From an uncultured Acidobacteriota bacterium (lineage in GTDB: Bacteria > Acidobacteriota > Terriglobia > Terriglobales > Acidobacteriaceae): a stretch of DNA of 64,000 bases. Positions within the stretch are counted from its first letter, which is position 1. The number at the start of each line of letters is the position of its first letter. Both the position numbers and the translations under genes were made by a program. The notes under the pieces are model-generated. The model saw only the letters and a program-made list of their open reading frames with translations. It ran no database searches and was not told the origin of the DNA. Below are positions 33,755-42,539 of the stretch, in pieces. The stretch is taken from assembly GCA_903832295.1 (NCBI GenBank), contig CAILAZ010000039.1, positions 1 through 64,000 of the forward strand, written 5' to 3'.

Positions 33755-34615
33755 GTGTCTCTCTTCCGTAATATTCGCGTAACCCTTGAGATGATCAAGT
33801 GGGAGCACTCGTTCCTCACGCTCCCCTTCGGACTCACCGGAGCCGTCATCGCCGCCAACGGAATCCCGCCCCTCCGCACTCTTGGCTGGATCTGTGTTGC
33901 CATGGTCGCCGCCCGCTCTGCCGCCATGGCCTTCAACCGCCTCGTCGATGCCGACATCGACGCCCTCAATCCCCGCACCTCCGTCCGCGCCATCCCCGCC
34001 GGATTGCTCTCGCGCGGCTTTGTCCTCTGGTTCACCATCGCCGCCTCCCTGCTGCTCTTTTTCGCCGCCTACATGCTCAACCCGCTGGCCTTCTACCTTT
34101 CGCCGCTGGCTCTCATCATCGTCTGCGCTTACTCCTACACCAAGCGCTTCACCCGCTGGGCGCATCTCTTTCTCGGATTCGCCATGGGCATCGCTCCTGC
34201 CGCCGCCTGGGTCGCCGTCCGCGGCTCGCTTGATCCCCGCGTCCTCATCGTCACCGCCGCCGTCATGTTCTGGGGCGGAGGCTTTGACATTCTCTACAGC
34301 TGTCAGGATCATCAGTACGATGTTGCCGCCGGACTCTACTCTGTCCCCCGCGCCTTTGGCATCGCCGGAGCCCTTCGCCTCGCCCGCCTCTGCCACCTCG
34401 TCGCCTTCGCCTTCTTCGCCTGGATGCTCTTCAGCTTCGGCCTCGGCCATTTCGCAATCGCCGGAGTCGCCATCACTGGCTGTGCTCTGCTCTACGAGCA
34501 CACTCTCGTCAAGGCCAACGACCTCAGCCGCCTCAACGCCGCTTTCTTCACCACCAACGGATTCATCTCCATGCTCATCCTCTTCGCCGTCACCGCTGAC
34601 CGCATCCTACGCTGA
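33755..34615 (+). CDS. UbiA-family polyprenyltransferase, probably MqnP of the menaquinone pathway
   Basis: A 286-aa integral membrane prenyltransferase with about eight or nine helices. Both Asp-rich prenyl-diphosphate/Mg sites are present: NRLVDADIDALNPRT near residue 64, and YSCQDHQYD near 190. The protein belongs with the 4-hydroxybenzoate-octaprenyltransferase-like group found in futalosine-pathway bacteria, and mqnE is 1.1 kb away, so MqnP is the likely role; ubiquinone synthesis is not excluded. The start is taken as GTG 33755 because of the adjacent TACAAT and the normal N-terminus; an upstream frame to 33491 overlaps the reductase gene. The cyclase-like CYTH gene follows after 33 nt. 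Confidence 0.87.
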   Translation: MSLFRNIRVTLEMIKWEHSFLTLPFGLTGAVIAANGIPPLRTLGWICVAMVAARSAAMAFNRLVDADIDALNPRTSVRAIPAGLLSRGFVLWFTIAASLLLFFAAYMLNPLAFYLSPLALIIVCAYSYTKRFTRWAHLFLGFAMGIAPAAAWVAVRGSLDPRVLIVTAAVMFWGGGFDILYSCQDHQYDVAAGLYSVPRAFGIAGALRLARLCHLVAFAFFAWMLFSFGLGHFAIAGVAITGCALLYEHTLVKANDLSRLNAAFFTTNGFISMLILFAVTADRILR

Positions 34616-34648
34616 GGTTTCGACGATTCGAGTACACTGGACTTCCCC

Positions 34649-35227
34649 ATGACCGCACACCAAGACAGCGAAGTCGAAATCAAGTTTCTTGTCCGCGACC
34701 TCGATGCCCTCGTCCTCGCCCTGCGCTCTGCCGGATTCCACGAGCAAACCCCCTCCACCTTTGAGTCCAACACCCTCTATGACAATCCCTCTGGCGATCT
34801 CCGCCGCGCCAGTGAAGTCCTCCGCCTCCGCCAATACGGAGACCGCTGGCGTATCACCCACAAATCCAAAGGTACGACCACCCTCCACAAAACCCGCACC
34901 GAGCACGAAACCGCCGTCGCCGACGGCCCCCAGATGCACGCCATCCTCACCGCCCTCGGCTATCGTCCTTCGTTCCGTTATGAGAAGTTCCGCGCTGAGT
35001 GGACCGACGGCCAGGGCGAGGTCGTAATCGATCGCACCCCCATCGGCGACCTCGCCGAAATCGAAGGCGCGCCCGCTTGGATCGACCGCATCGCCTCCCA
35101 GCTTGGCATCGCACAATCCGACTACATCACTGACTCCTACGCCGCACTCTTCTTCGCCTGGAAGGCGCGCACTCAAAGCCCCGCCCTCAACATGACCTTC
35201 GACGAGTGCAACACGCCCCGCCCCTGA
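34649..35227 (+). CDS. CYTH-domain protein (class IV adenylate cyclase / triphosphatase-like)
   Basis: A 192-aa CYTH tunnel-fold protein. The signature ExExK is at the N-terminus (SEVEIKFLV, Glu8-Glu10-Lys12). Basic and acidic residues follow on alternating strands (SEVLRLRQYGDRWRITHKSK, KTRTEHETAV, FRYEKFRAEW, GEVVIDRTPIGDLAEIEG). Members act as adenylate cyclase CyaB or as thiamine-triphosphate or tripolyphosphate hydrolases; which applies here cannot be seen. TACACT lies 10 nt before the ATG. The gene follows the prenyltransferase closely and may be co-transcribed. Confidence 0.87.
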   Translation: MTAHQDSEVEIKFLVRDLDALVLALRSAGFHEQTPSTFESNTLYDNPSGDLRRASEVLRLRQYGDRWRITHKSKGTTTLHKTRTEHETAVADGPQMHAILTALGYRPSFRYEKFRAEWTDGQGEVVIDRTPIGDLAEIEGAPAWIDRIASQLGIAQSDYITDSYAALFFAWKARTQSPALNMTFDECNTPRP

Positions 35228-35314
35228 CCCGCCACCCGCCGCTCATCCCGTCCCCCTCTTGTCGTATCCGCTCTCTTTCTGCAAGAATTCCCTGTCAGGA
35301 ATCGCAAGGTCCTT

Positions 35315-36859
35315 ATGTCCACTCGCGCCCCCCACAAATACGATTCGGCCTTCCTCCCGGCGCCGACCGCCGTCTGGTTTATCTCCGCCGCCGTTTTCGC
35401 GCTCCTCATGTGGATCGCCCCCCGCTACGGATACTTCCGCGACGAACTCTACTACCTTGCCTGTGCCGAGCATCCTGCCTGGGGCTACGTCGATCAGCCT
35501 CCCCTCATCGCGTGGATTGCCTGGCTGCTCCGTCAAACCGTCGGAACGTCGCTCTACGCGCTGCGCTTTTTTCCCGCTCTCGCCGCCTCGCTCACCGTCT
35601 GGCTTACCGCGCGCCTTGCCCGGGAGTTCGGCGGCTCCTCCCAGGCGGAAATCCTCGCCGCCCTCTTCGCCGCCGTCATGCCTGTCCTTCTCGGTATGGC
35701 TCACCTCTTCACCATGAACGTCTTTGACTTCGTCTTCTGGCTCACCCTCGTCCTGCTTCTCGTCCGCCTTCAGAACACCTCCGATCCGCAGCTCTGGCTT
35801 GCCTTCGGGGCCGTTGCCGGGCTGGCCGTCCTCAACAAGTACGGCGTCCTCTTCTTTCTCGCCGCCCTTTTCGCCGGAACCCTATTCACCCCCTGGCGCA
35901 AGTGGCTCGCCAACTCATGGTTCTGGACCGGCACTCTCCTCGCCGTATTCATCACTCTCAACAATTTCCTGTGGCAGCAGCAGCGCAATTATCCATTCCT
36001 CCAGCTCATGCACAACATCCGCCATAACGGTCGCGACGTCGCGTTGCCCCCGCTCGGCTTCTTCCTCCAGCAGGTGCAGATCGTCAATCCCTTCTGCATG
36101 ATCGTCGCCATCGCCGGACTCGTCTGGCTCTTTCGCAGCCCCCGCTTCCGTGCTCTCGGCATCGCCTTCGCCCTCTTCTACCTCGCGCTCATGCTGCTGA
36201 AGGCCAAGAACTACTACCTCGCGCCTGTCTATCCCCTCCTCTTCGCTGCCGGAGCCGTCGCCCTCGTCCAGTGGACCGATCGCGCGAACTTCCGCTGGAT
36301 TCCCGCTGCAATCGCCATCCTCTCCATCCTCGTCACCGCCCTCATGCTCCCCGCCCTCATTCCCGTCCTTGACGTGCCTGACTTCCAGCTCTACGCCCAG
36401 CTCACTCATCTAAAGCTTCCCGAGTTTGAGCATCACAAGCAGAGCGCCCTCCCCCAGCTCTACGCCGATATGTTCGGCTGGCCTGAGATGGTCCAGAAAG
36501 CCGCCGCCTTCTACAACACCCTCACCCCCGAGCAGAAGCGCCGCACCGCCATCTATGGAGACAACTACGGCGTCGCCTCAGCCATTGATTTCTTCGGCCC
36601 GCAATACGGCTTGCCCAAAGCCATCAGCGGACATCAGAGCTACTTCTTCTGGGGAGCCCACGACTATCACCACGTCGATGTCATCAACCTCGGCTCGCAC
36701 GATGACCTCACCCTTCGCCGCGAGTGCGACTCCGTCCGTGTCGTCGGACAGGCCAACCACCCGCTCTCCCGTCCCGAGGAGCACTTCGATATCTACTACT
36801 GCCAGGGTCTCCGCTTCGATGCCACCGAGATCTGGCCCAAGACACGCCGCTGGGATTAG
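35315..36859 (+). CDS. Glycosyltransferase family 39 (ArnT/PMT-like) membrane protein
   Basis: A 514-aa protein with about ten membrane helices that transfers a sugar from a polyprenyl-phosphate donor outside the cytoplasmic membrane. The first periplasmic loop has the acidic motif FRDELYYLACAEHPAW (Asp-Glu) followed by YVDQPPLIAWIAWL, as in GT39 and ArnT enzymes. LNKYGVLFFLAALF and AKNYYLAPVYPLL are family-typical. The C-terminal 150 residues are soluble (DMFGWPEMVQKAA ... YGDNYGVASAIDFFG). AAGG is close to the ATG. Acceptor (lipid A, protein or other) is unknown. Confidence 0.87.
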   Translation: MSTRAPHKYDSAFLPAPTAVWFISAAVFALLMWIAPRYGYFRDELYYLACAEHPAWGYVDQPPLIAWIAWLLRQTVGTSLYALRFFPALAASLTVWLTARLAREFGGSSQAEILAALFAAVMPVLLGMAHLFTMNVFDFVFWLTLVLLLVRLQNTSDPQLWLAFGAVAGLAVLNKYGVLFFLAALFAGTLFTPWRKWLANSWFWTGTLLAVFITLNNFLWQQQRNYPFLQLMHNIRHNGRDVALPPLGFFLQQVQIVNPFCMIVAIAGLVWLFRSPRFRALGIAFALFYLALMLLKAKNYYLAPVYPLLFAAGAVALVQWTDRANFRWIPAAIAILSILVTALMLPALIPVLDVPDFQLYAQLTHLKLPEFEHHKQSALPQLYADMFGWPEMVQKAAAFYNTLTPEQKRRTAIYGDNYGVASAIDFFGPQYGLPKAISGHQSYFFWGAHDYHHVDVINLGSHDDLTLRRECDSVRVVGQANHPLSRPEEHFDIYYCQGLRFDATEIWPKTRRWD

Positions 36860-36871
36860 GCGCAAACAAAA

Positions 36872-36900
36872 GCGGGCCCGTCTCCGGACCCGCCCTTTCT
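36872..36900 (+). terminator. Terminator after GT39 gene
   Basis: GCGGGCCCG pairs with CGGACCCGC (one mismatch), loop TCTC, followed by CCTTTCT. It lies between convergent genes. Confidence 0.7.
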
Positions 36901-36917
36901 CTTGACTTCCAACTTCC

Positions 36918-39359
36918 CTACTTCTTGTCCTTCTCCTTGCTGTCTTTGTTATCTTTCGCCGGAGGAGGATTGTGGTGTTGCGCCGGCGGAGCCGGAGTCG
37001 CACTGTGCGGCGGAGCCGGAGTCGCACTGTGCGCCGGAGGCGCCGGTGCAGGCGCATTGTGTGTCGGCGCTGACTCAGGCATCGAGCGCGTCGGTGCTGC
37101 CGGCGCAGGCACATTGCGTGTCGGCGCTGATTCAGGCATCGAGCGCGCCGGTGCGGGCGGCGCAGGCACATTGCGTGTCGGCGCTGACTCAGGCATCGAG
37201 CGCGTCGGTGCTGCCGGCGCGGGCACATTGCGTGTCGGCGCTGACTCAGGCATCGAGCGCGCCGGTGCTGGCGGCGCCGTGTGCGTCGGTGCCACCGGGG
37301 CAATCGGCTGTGCCGGAGTAATGTGGCTCTGCGGCACCGGGCTCTGTCCGCCCTGGTTTCCGCGTGGAGTCTCCACCACTGGTCCCCGTGGAGCCGGATT
37401 CATCGTTCCCGGCGTGCGCTGCCCATTGTTCGCACCACCGTAGGGCGTATTCGGACCGCCGTTGGTCGTGTTCGTACCTCCCGATTGCGGAGGCCGTGGC
37501 ACATTATGTCCCGGCGTGGTTGCGCTCTCCGGAGGCTGCGTGCTGCCCGTTGGCATCCGTCCCGGCGTCGGCTGTCCGTTCACATTGCCTGCGCCCGGAG
37601 TCCCCGCACCCGGAGTCGTTGTCCCGCGCTGCGGTGCTCCCGGAACATTCGCCGCCGGAGAGCGTCCGAAGGGCTGATTTCCACCCTGCTGCTGTCCACC
37701 CTGCGGATTCGCGGCCGGCACTCTTCCGCCCGTCGGGTTTCCTCCCGGCCCCGGCATGTATGGTCTCTGGCCTACCTGGTTCCCCGCCGGAGCGCGGTTT
37801 CCCGGTGCGGGATTCGACGCCGGGATCTTCGCCCTTACCTCGGGACTCAGCGGCACCCCGTTGTTCTTCTCCAGCAGCGGACGCTGCTGTTCAAAGCTCG
37901 CCTGCCGCGCTGGCGGAGCCACTCTGGAAACCACCTCGCGAGGTGCAATCATATGTTGCGGCGCCGCCGCCGGAGTTCGTCCACCCAGCACCGCCGCCTT
38001 CGTCGGAGCAACCGTCGCAGTCGTCATCAGTGTCCTCTGGTTCACCGCTCCCGGAGGCACAATCACCGAATTCCGTCCCACTGGCTGCCCGGACTGGAAC
38101 GTATTCCGCGAAACTCCCGTCACCGCGCCGCGCACGGTCGTGTTCTCGTACCGGATATTGTTGACCGTTGTATTCCGCACGTTCACATTCGTAGTGCTGT
38201 AGTAGTTGTTCACCACCGTCACGTTTACCACGCGAGAATTCGAGATATTCACCTCTCGCGCATACCGCGGACTCACCCGGTATGCCGGAAGATACGGATC
38301 GTGCCAGCCCAGCGGGAACCAGCCCACGCCGCCGCCGATCCCGATCGAAACTCCAAAGCCTGCGCCGCCAACCCAGCCCACCAGCGCGGGAGCGTACACC
38401 GGTCGAACTCCCACCGGTCCCGGAACCCAGCCCCAGCGGTCGCCAACCGAAACCCATCGTCCGTAGTGGAACGGCGCAAAGCCCCAAGGCGCGTCATCCA
38501 CCCAGGTCCAGCCCCACGGCTCCACCCATGCCCAGTGTCCTTCTCTGTAAGGAGCCCAGCCCGCGTGAACCCGCGGATACCAAACCGTTCCATAGGTCGG
38601 CGACGGTTCCCAGTATCCATTGTCGTCCAGATCTTCGTACCCCACAGTTCCTGCCGCAACATAGCTAGCGGAAGCCGAAGTCGTCTCTCGCCGCTCCCGC
38701 ACCGCGCACCAGTCGTCAAATCCATCGCGCTCTGGAGCACGCGAGTAGGTATGGGACAGCGATTGTCCCGCGCTGAAGCGGAACTGCTGGTTGTTCCTCA
38801 CGCGCACTGCGTTGCCCTGTCCGGTAGCCTCGCCATCGCCGTGCCAAACCGTGATCCAGCTCTCATCCTGATCCGGCAGCACGTCAAAGCGGTACTCGCC
38901 CGGCCTGTTGATCGTGTAGGCAAAGTTCGGCGTGTCCACTTCCACAATTTCGCCCGCATTCAGGAAACGAACCGACAGATTCAGCACGCCCTGGTCCAGT
39001 TCGATCTGTGCCGTGTTGTCGTCCAGATTCGTCAGCGTAACGCTTGTCTCAGCACCCATGCGCAGCGCCGCTGATGCCATGGTCAGTTCCGCGCGGGCAT
39101 CGCGATCCGTCCAGATCCGGTCCGCCGTCGTCAGCGGACGGTTCAAGGTCGCGGGAACCCAGTCGTCCACGCCGCCCGGCTGTAGTGACACGTCACCATC
39201 CATGTATTGCAGCCGTGCCACGCGGCTCGGCGGATCGCCTGCGGGACCGCCGTTTCCCGGCTGGTCTCCATTGAACGGCTCATTTTGAGCCAGGGCCAAT
39301 CCGCTCAGCGCCAGCACTCCTACCGCAATTGCACCTCTGTACCGCGACCATAAACTCAT
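36918..39359 (-). CDS. Secreted FecR-like / DUF6600 protein with Pro-rich repeat tail
   Basis: An 813-aa exported protein. Residues 1-24 are a signal peptide (GVLALSGLALAQ). Residues about 45-200 look like a FecR-type beta domain (ARLQYMDGDVSLQ, GVLNLSVRFL, RPGEYRFDVLPDQ). Residues about 255-370 carry the Trp/Gly-rich DUF6600 signature (GTVWYPRVHAGWAPYREGHW, WAWVEPWGWTWVDDAPWGFA, DRWGWVPG). The rest is low complexity: Asn-rich, then Gly/Pro-rich, then four 19-residue repeats (RSMPESAPTRNVPAP), ending in a charged lysine tail. AAGAGGAGA precedes the ATG. Such proteins are common in acidobacteria and probably sit at the cell surface; function is unknown. Confidence 0.85.
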   Translation of the reverse strand: MSLWSRYRGAIAVGVLALSGLALAQNEPFNGDQPGNGGPAGDPPSRVARLQYMDGDVSLQPGGVDDWVPATLNRPLTTADRIWTDRDARAELTMASAALRMGAETSVTLTNLDDNTAQIELDQGVLNLSVRFLNAGEIVEVDTPNFAYTINRPGEYRFDVLPDQDESWITVWHGDGEATGQGNAVRVRNNQQFRFSAGQSLSHTYSRAPERDGFDDWCAVRERRETTSASASYVAAGTVGYEDLDDNGYWEPSPTYGTVWYPRVHAGWAPYREGHWAWVEPWGWTWVDDAPWGFAPFHYGRWVSVGDRWGWVPGPVGVRPVYAPALVGWVGGAGFGVSIGIGGGVGWFPLGWHDPYLPAYRVSPRYAREVNISNSRVVNVTVVNNYYSTTNVNVRNTTVNNIRYENTTVRGAVTGVSRNTFQSGQPVGRNSVIVPPGAVNQRTLMTTATVAPTKAAVLGGRTPAAAPQHMIAPREVVSRVAPPARQASFEQQRPLLEKNNGVPLSPEVRAKIPASNPAPGNRAPAGNQVGQRPYMPGPGGNPTGGRVPAANPQGGQQQGGNQPFGRSPAANVPGAPQRGTTTPGAGTPGAGNVNGQPTPGRMPTGSTQPPESATTPGHNVPRPPQSGGTNTTNGGPNTPYGGANNGQRTPGTMNPAPRGPVVETPRGNQGGQSPVPQSHITPAQPIAPVAPTHTAPPAPARSMPESAPTRNVPAPAAPTRSMPESAPTRNVPAPPAPARSMPESAPTRNVPAPAAPTRSMPESAPTHNAPAPAPPAHSATPAPPHSATPAPPAQHHNPPPAKDNKDSKEKDKK
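37045..37270 (-). repeat. 57-bp tandem repeat, four copies, in the DUF6600 gene
   Basis: The block TCGGCGCTGA (+ strand) recurs with starts at 37064, 37121, 37178 and 37235, a period of exactly 57 bp or 19 codons. The copies are almost identical, so the array is young or homogenised and could vary in copy number. Confidence 0.9.
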
Positions 39360-39536
39360 GTTTCTCTCCTCTTGCGTTTGAAGGCAATAACTCGATAAAC
39401 GAAGATCCTATACCTTGCTCCGTTGCATATAAACCCGGACTATTCAAACTCGTTTCGGCTCTGTCGCAACAAACTGCGTGCTCCTCAACCTGCTCGCAGC
39501 AGCCCATCCAGCAAGCCTTTGCCCTGCCATGCGCCG

Positions 39537-40403
39537 TTACTCTTCGTTCTTCGCCCCCTGCCAGTGCCTCTCCATCTCTTCCAGCGAAGTCTCTCCCAGC
39601 TCCTTGCCCTCTTCCCGCAGCCCTGCCTCCACGCGCCCGAACCTTCTTCGGAATTTCCTGTTTGTCTGCCGCAGCGCCAACTCCGGATCCACTTCCAGGT
39701 AGCGCGCCAGGTTCACTACCGTAAACAGCAGATCCCCCACCTCGTCCTGCAATCTCGCCTGCAACTCTGCGGGAACCGCACTCCCCCTGGCTCCAGCCAC
39801 TCCCCGCCCCACTGGCTGCGGACCCGGTGCAGGAATCTTCTCCACCTCGCGCTTCAGCTCTTCTGCCTCTTCCTCCAGCTTCTCAAACAGCCCTTCAATC
39901 GAAGGCCAGTCGAACCCCACGTGTGCCGCCTTGTTGGAGAGCTTCAACCCCTCCAGCAGTGCTGGCATCGCCGTCGAGACCGAAGCCAGCAGCGGTTTCT
40001 TCTCCTCCGCCGCCCCCGCCTTCTGCGCCCGCTCCTGTACCTTGATCGCCTCCCAGTTGCGCAGCACCGCCGCCGGAGTCTCCGCCTCCGCATCGCCAAA
40101 CACATGCGGATGCCGCCGCACCAGCTTCTCGCTCAGCGTATCCAGCACCTCGCCAATCGAAAAGTGTCCTTCCTCCTCAGCCATCTCCGCGTAGAACAGC
40201 ACCTGCAGCAGAAGGTCGCCCAGCTCTCCCGGAAGTTCTTTCCAATCCCGGTTCTCAATTGCCTCCAGCACCTCGTAGGTCTCTTCCACCGTGTATTTCG
40301 TAATGCTGTCGAAGGTCTGTTCGCGATCCCACGGGCATCCTCCCGGAGCGCGCAGCCGGTGCATGATCTCTACCGCTCGTTCAAATCGCTGGCCGTTTGT
40401 CAT
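39537..40403 (-). CDS. mazG: Nucleoside triphosphate pyrophosphohydrolase MazG
   Basis: A 288-aa two-domain all-alpha NTP pyrophosphatase that hydrolyses (d)NTPs to monophosphates and PPi. The first domain has the family start MHRLRAPGGCPWDREQTFDS and metal-binding ExxE sets in YTVEETYEVLEAI and ELGDLLLQVLFYAEMAEEEG. The second domain repeats the pattern (KLEEEAEELKREV, EVGDLLFTVVNLAR). ATG 40403 gives the standard N-terminus; GGAGG is unusually close (1 nt). The frame is open to 40505. The gene is divergent from glycerol-3-phosphate dehydrogenase. Confidence 0.92.
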   Translation of the reverse strand: MTNGQRFERAVEIMHRLRAPGGCPWDREQTFDSITKYTVEETYEVLEAIENRDWKELPGELGDLLLQVLFYAEMAEEEGHFSIGEVLDTLSEKLVRRHPHVFGDAEAETPAAVLRNWEAIKVQERAQKAGAAEEKKPLLASVSTAMPALLEGLKLSNKAAHVGFDWPSIEGLFEKLEEEAEELKREVEKIPAPGPQPVGRGVAGARGSAVPAELQARLQDEVGDLLFTVVNLARYLEVDPELALRQTNRKFRRRFGRVEAGLREEGKELGETSLEEMERHWQGAKNEE

Positions 40404-40518
40404 GCCTCCAGTTTCCACGCCGCGCCCTCCAACTGGCAAGCCCGCCACCGTCCAATCGTCCGGAGTTCCTCGTCTTGTGGCCGACCCGCTTCCTCCCCCG
40501 CGCATCTAATCTGCTCGT

Positions 40519-42159
40519 ATGCGCAGTTTTCTCGGACGTGGCCCGCTGCCGGAGCGTGTGGAAGTGATCGTCCTCGGCGGCGGAATCAATGGCGTGGCGC
40601 TCGCGCGACAGTGTGCGCATGCCGGAAAGTCCGTGCTCCTCGTCGAGCGGGATGACTTCGCCTCCGGCACCACCAGCCGCTCCAGCCGCATCGTCATGGG
40701 AGGACTCCAGCATCTTGAGCAGGGTGAGTTCGCGGTCCTCCGCGAGTGCCTTCGCGGCCGTCAGTCGCTTCTCCGCGAGCAGCCTCACCTCGTTCGTCCT
40801 CTTGAGTTCGTTCTCGCCGCCGGCTCCCGCTCCCGTTACTCTTCCTTGGGGATTCGTACCGCGCTCTGGCTCTACCGCCGCCTCGGGAGCTTCCCGCCCG
40901 GCGACTCCACGGCCCTCAATCTCCTGCGCTTGGAACTCGCTCCCAATCACCGCAGCCAGCTCTATCCATTTCTGGACGCCCAGTGCGAATTCCCCGAGCG
41001 CCTGGTGGCCGACTGGCTTGTCGAAGCCTGTGCCGCCGGAGCCATCGCCCGCAATCACGCCTCCGTCCTGGCCATCCGTACCGCCCAGGGACGCGTCCAC
41101 GGCGTCCTGCTCCGTGACCGCTTCACCGGAAAAGACTCCTACGTCGAGAGCGAGTGGGTCATCAACGCCACCGGGCCCTGGGCTGACCTCATGCGAGACA
41201 CCACCGGACTTCCCGCCCGCGCCCGTCTTGTCTCCGGACTTCGCGGCTCGCACATCATGCTTCGCCCCTGGCCCAATGCGCCCACCGTCGGCATCCGCGC
41301 CGCCACTCGACGGGGCCACTCCATCTTCATCGCCCCATGGAACGGAATGTTGCAGGTAGGCGCCGCAGAGTCCAGCTACTCCGGCGATCCCTCGCTCGCC
41401 GCACCCAGCCCCGCCGAGGTTCGCTTCCTCCTCGACGCTGTCTCCGCTCTCTTCCCCAAGGTCCGCCTCACCACCGCGGACATCGCGTTCAGCTACTCCG
41501 GTGTCCGTCCAATTCCCTACCGCAGGCATGCGTCCAATCTTCCAAACTCTGAATTGCTTGCCTGCCGCCACGTCCTCCACAATCACGCTGACGAAGGCGC
41601 GCTTGGCATGCTCTCCGTCTTTGGAGGCTCCCTGGCCACCGCCTCCGCCCTCGCTCGCCGCACCGCCCTCACCATGGGACTCCATGTCTCGCGTCCCCCC
41701 AGCCCTCAGGTCGCAGTAGGAAACGCGAGCGGAACCGAGAGCACACTTCAGCACTGGGCGCGCGCCGTCAATCAATCCACTGGAATCCCCATCGAATCTG
41801 CCGAAGCCATCGCCCGCTGGCACGGACGCCATGCCATGTGCGTCGTTCAGACCGCCATGCATGACCCCGTCATGCGCCAACCCATCCTCGACCACCAGCC
41901 GCAGCTCGTCGCCCAGGCCGTCGAAGCCGTCGCTTACGAGCACGCCGTCACCCTCGCGGATATCCTCCTCCGCCGTGTCCCCATGGCTTTAGATCAGAAT
42001 TGGAACCTGGAATCCACCACTCAGGCCGCCGTGCGAATCGCCCCGGCCCTCCGCTGGAGCGAGCGCCGTATCAAGGAAGAAATCGAGGCCTTTGAAGAGG
42101 AGCGTAGCCGCTTCCTCCACAAGCCACTCTCCCTCAAGCCCAACCACGTAGCCGCCTGA
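40519..42159 (+). CDS. glpD: FAD-dependent glycerol-3-phosphate dehydrogenase/oxidase
   Basis: A 546-aa peripheral membrane flavoenzyme that oxidises glycerol-3-phosphate to dihydroxyacetone phosphate and feeds the quinone pool. The FAD site VIVLGGGINGVALARQCA is at residues 16-33, with SVLLVERDDFASGTTSRSSR next and GGLQHLE. INATGPWADLM, GSHIMLRP and VRPIPYRR fit the GlpD/GlpA fold. The C-terminal 120 residues form the helical cap seen in GlpD. The start ATG 40519 is 8 nt after TCTAAT, possibly leaderless. Menaquinone genes nearby fit the likely electron acceptor. Confidence 0.88.
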   Translation: MRSFLGRGPLPERVEVIVLGGGINGVALARQCAHAGKSVLLVERDDFASGTTSRSSRIVMGGLQHLEQGEFAVLRECLRGRQSLLREQPHLVRPLEFVLAAGSRSRYSSLGIRTALWLYRRLGSFPPGDSTALNLLRLELAPNHRSQLYPFLDAQCEFPERLVADWLVEACAAGAIARNHASVLAIRTAQGRVHGVLLRDRFTGKDSYVESEWVINATGPWADLMRDTTGLPARARLVSGLRGSHIMLRPWPNAPTVGIRAATRRGHSIFIAPWNGMLQVGAAESSYSGDPSLAAPSPAEVRFLLDAVSALFPKVRLTTADIAFSYSGVRPIPYRRHASNLPNSELLACRHVLHNHADEGALGMLSVFGGSLATASALARRTALTMGLHVSRPPSPQVAVGNASGTESTLQHWARAVNQSTGIPIESAEAIARWHGRHAMCVVQTAMHDPVMRQPILDHQPQLVAQAVEAVAYEHAVTLADILLRRVPMALDQNWNLESTTQAAVRIAPALRWSERRIKEEIEAFEEERSRFLHKPLSLKPNHVAA

Positions 42160-42354
42160 CTACCGCGCTGCTGCCACCGCCGCAGCCACTCCCAGCGCCA
42201 GCAGCACCACCACCGGCAACAGGCATCCCATCGCCGCCCCCATCTTCCTCTGCCTTCCAGACCTCGTCAGTGGAATCCCAATCTGCCGCGAGAGCCTCGA
42301 TTTCGCCGCTGAAATTCCCAGCAGCCGGTTCCATGAAAACCCGCCTCGGTTCAT
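42160..42354 (-). CDS. Small conserved membrane protein
   Basis: A 64-aa protein. The first 40 residues are basic (RGGFSWNRLLGISAAKSRLS then RQIGIPLTRSGRQRK) and the rest is one membrane helix (CLLPVVVLLALGVAAAVAAA). Similar short proteins with a GGFSWKR...SRKxGIP...GRQRK pattern occur in distant bacteria, from memory, so the gene is likely real. ATG 42354 follows AAGGAGAA at ideal spacing; nine further codons upstream are unsupported. It converges on glpD with no gap. Function is unknown. Confidence 0.75.
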   Translation of the reverse strand: MNRGGFSWNRLLGISAAKSRLSRQIGIPLTRSGRQRKMGAAMGCLLPVVVLLALGVAAAVAAAR

Positions 42355-42539
42355 TGAATTCTCCTTAGTTCTTTTCGGCAATTCTAATCCTTCGCGCGAC
42401 TTGCAACGCCCGCGAGTACTTCCTGCGCATAGGTTTTGCGGGGGAAAACACGCCGTTCATCCTCGCCTGCGACCGATCATCCATTCGGCGACTGCGCGAC
42501 GCCCGGTGCCTGCTAGTCTTACCCCTGAGGAGAACAGAG

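Noticed and set aside
35173-36409. Acidic antisense frames over the CYTH and GT39 genes
   Set aside because: Gly/Glu-rich compositional shadows of genes with clear domains.
37045-37270. A CRISPR array
   Set aside because: The 57-bp units are contiguous without spacers and encode a periodic peptide in a larger gene.
40381-41943. A 520-codon antisense frame across glpD
   Set aside because: Shadow of a GC-rich gene: Gly/Asp/Glu-rich, no domain, and glpD on the other strand has full motifs.
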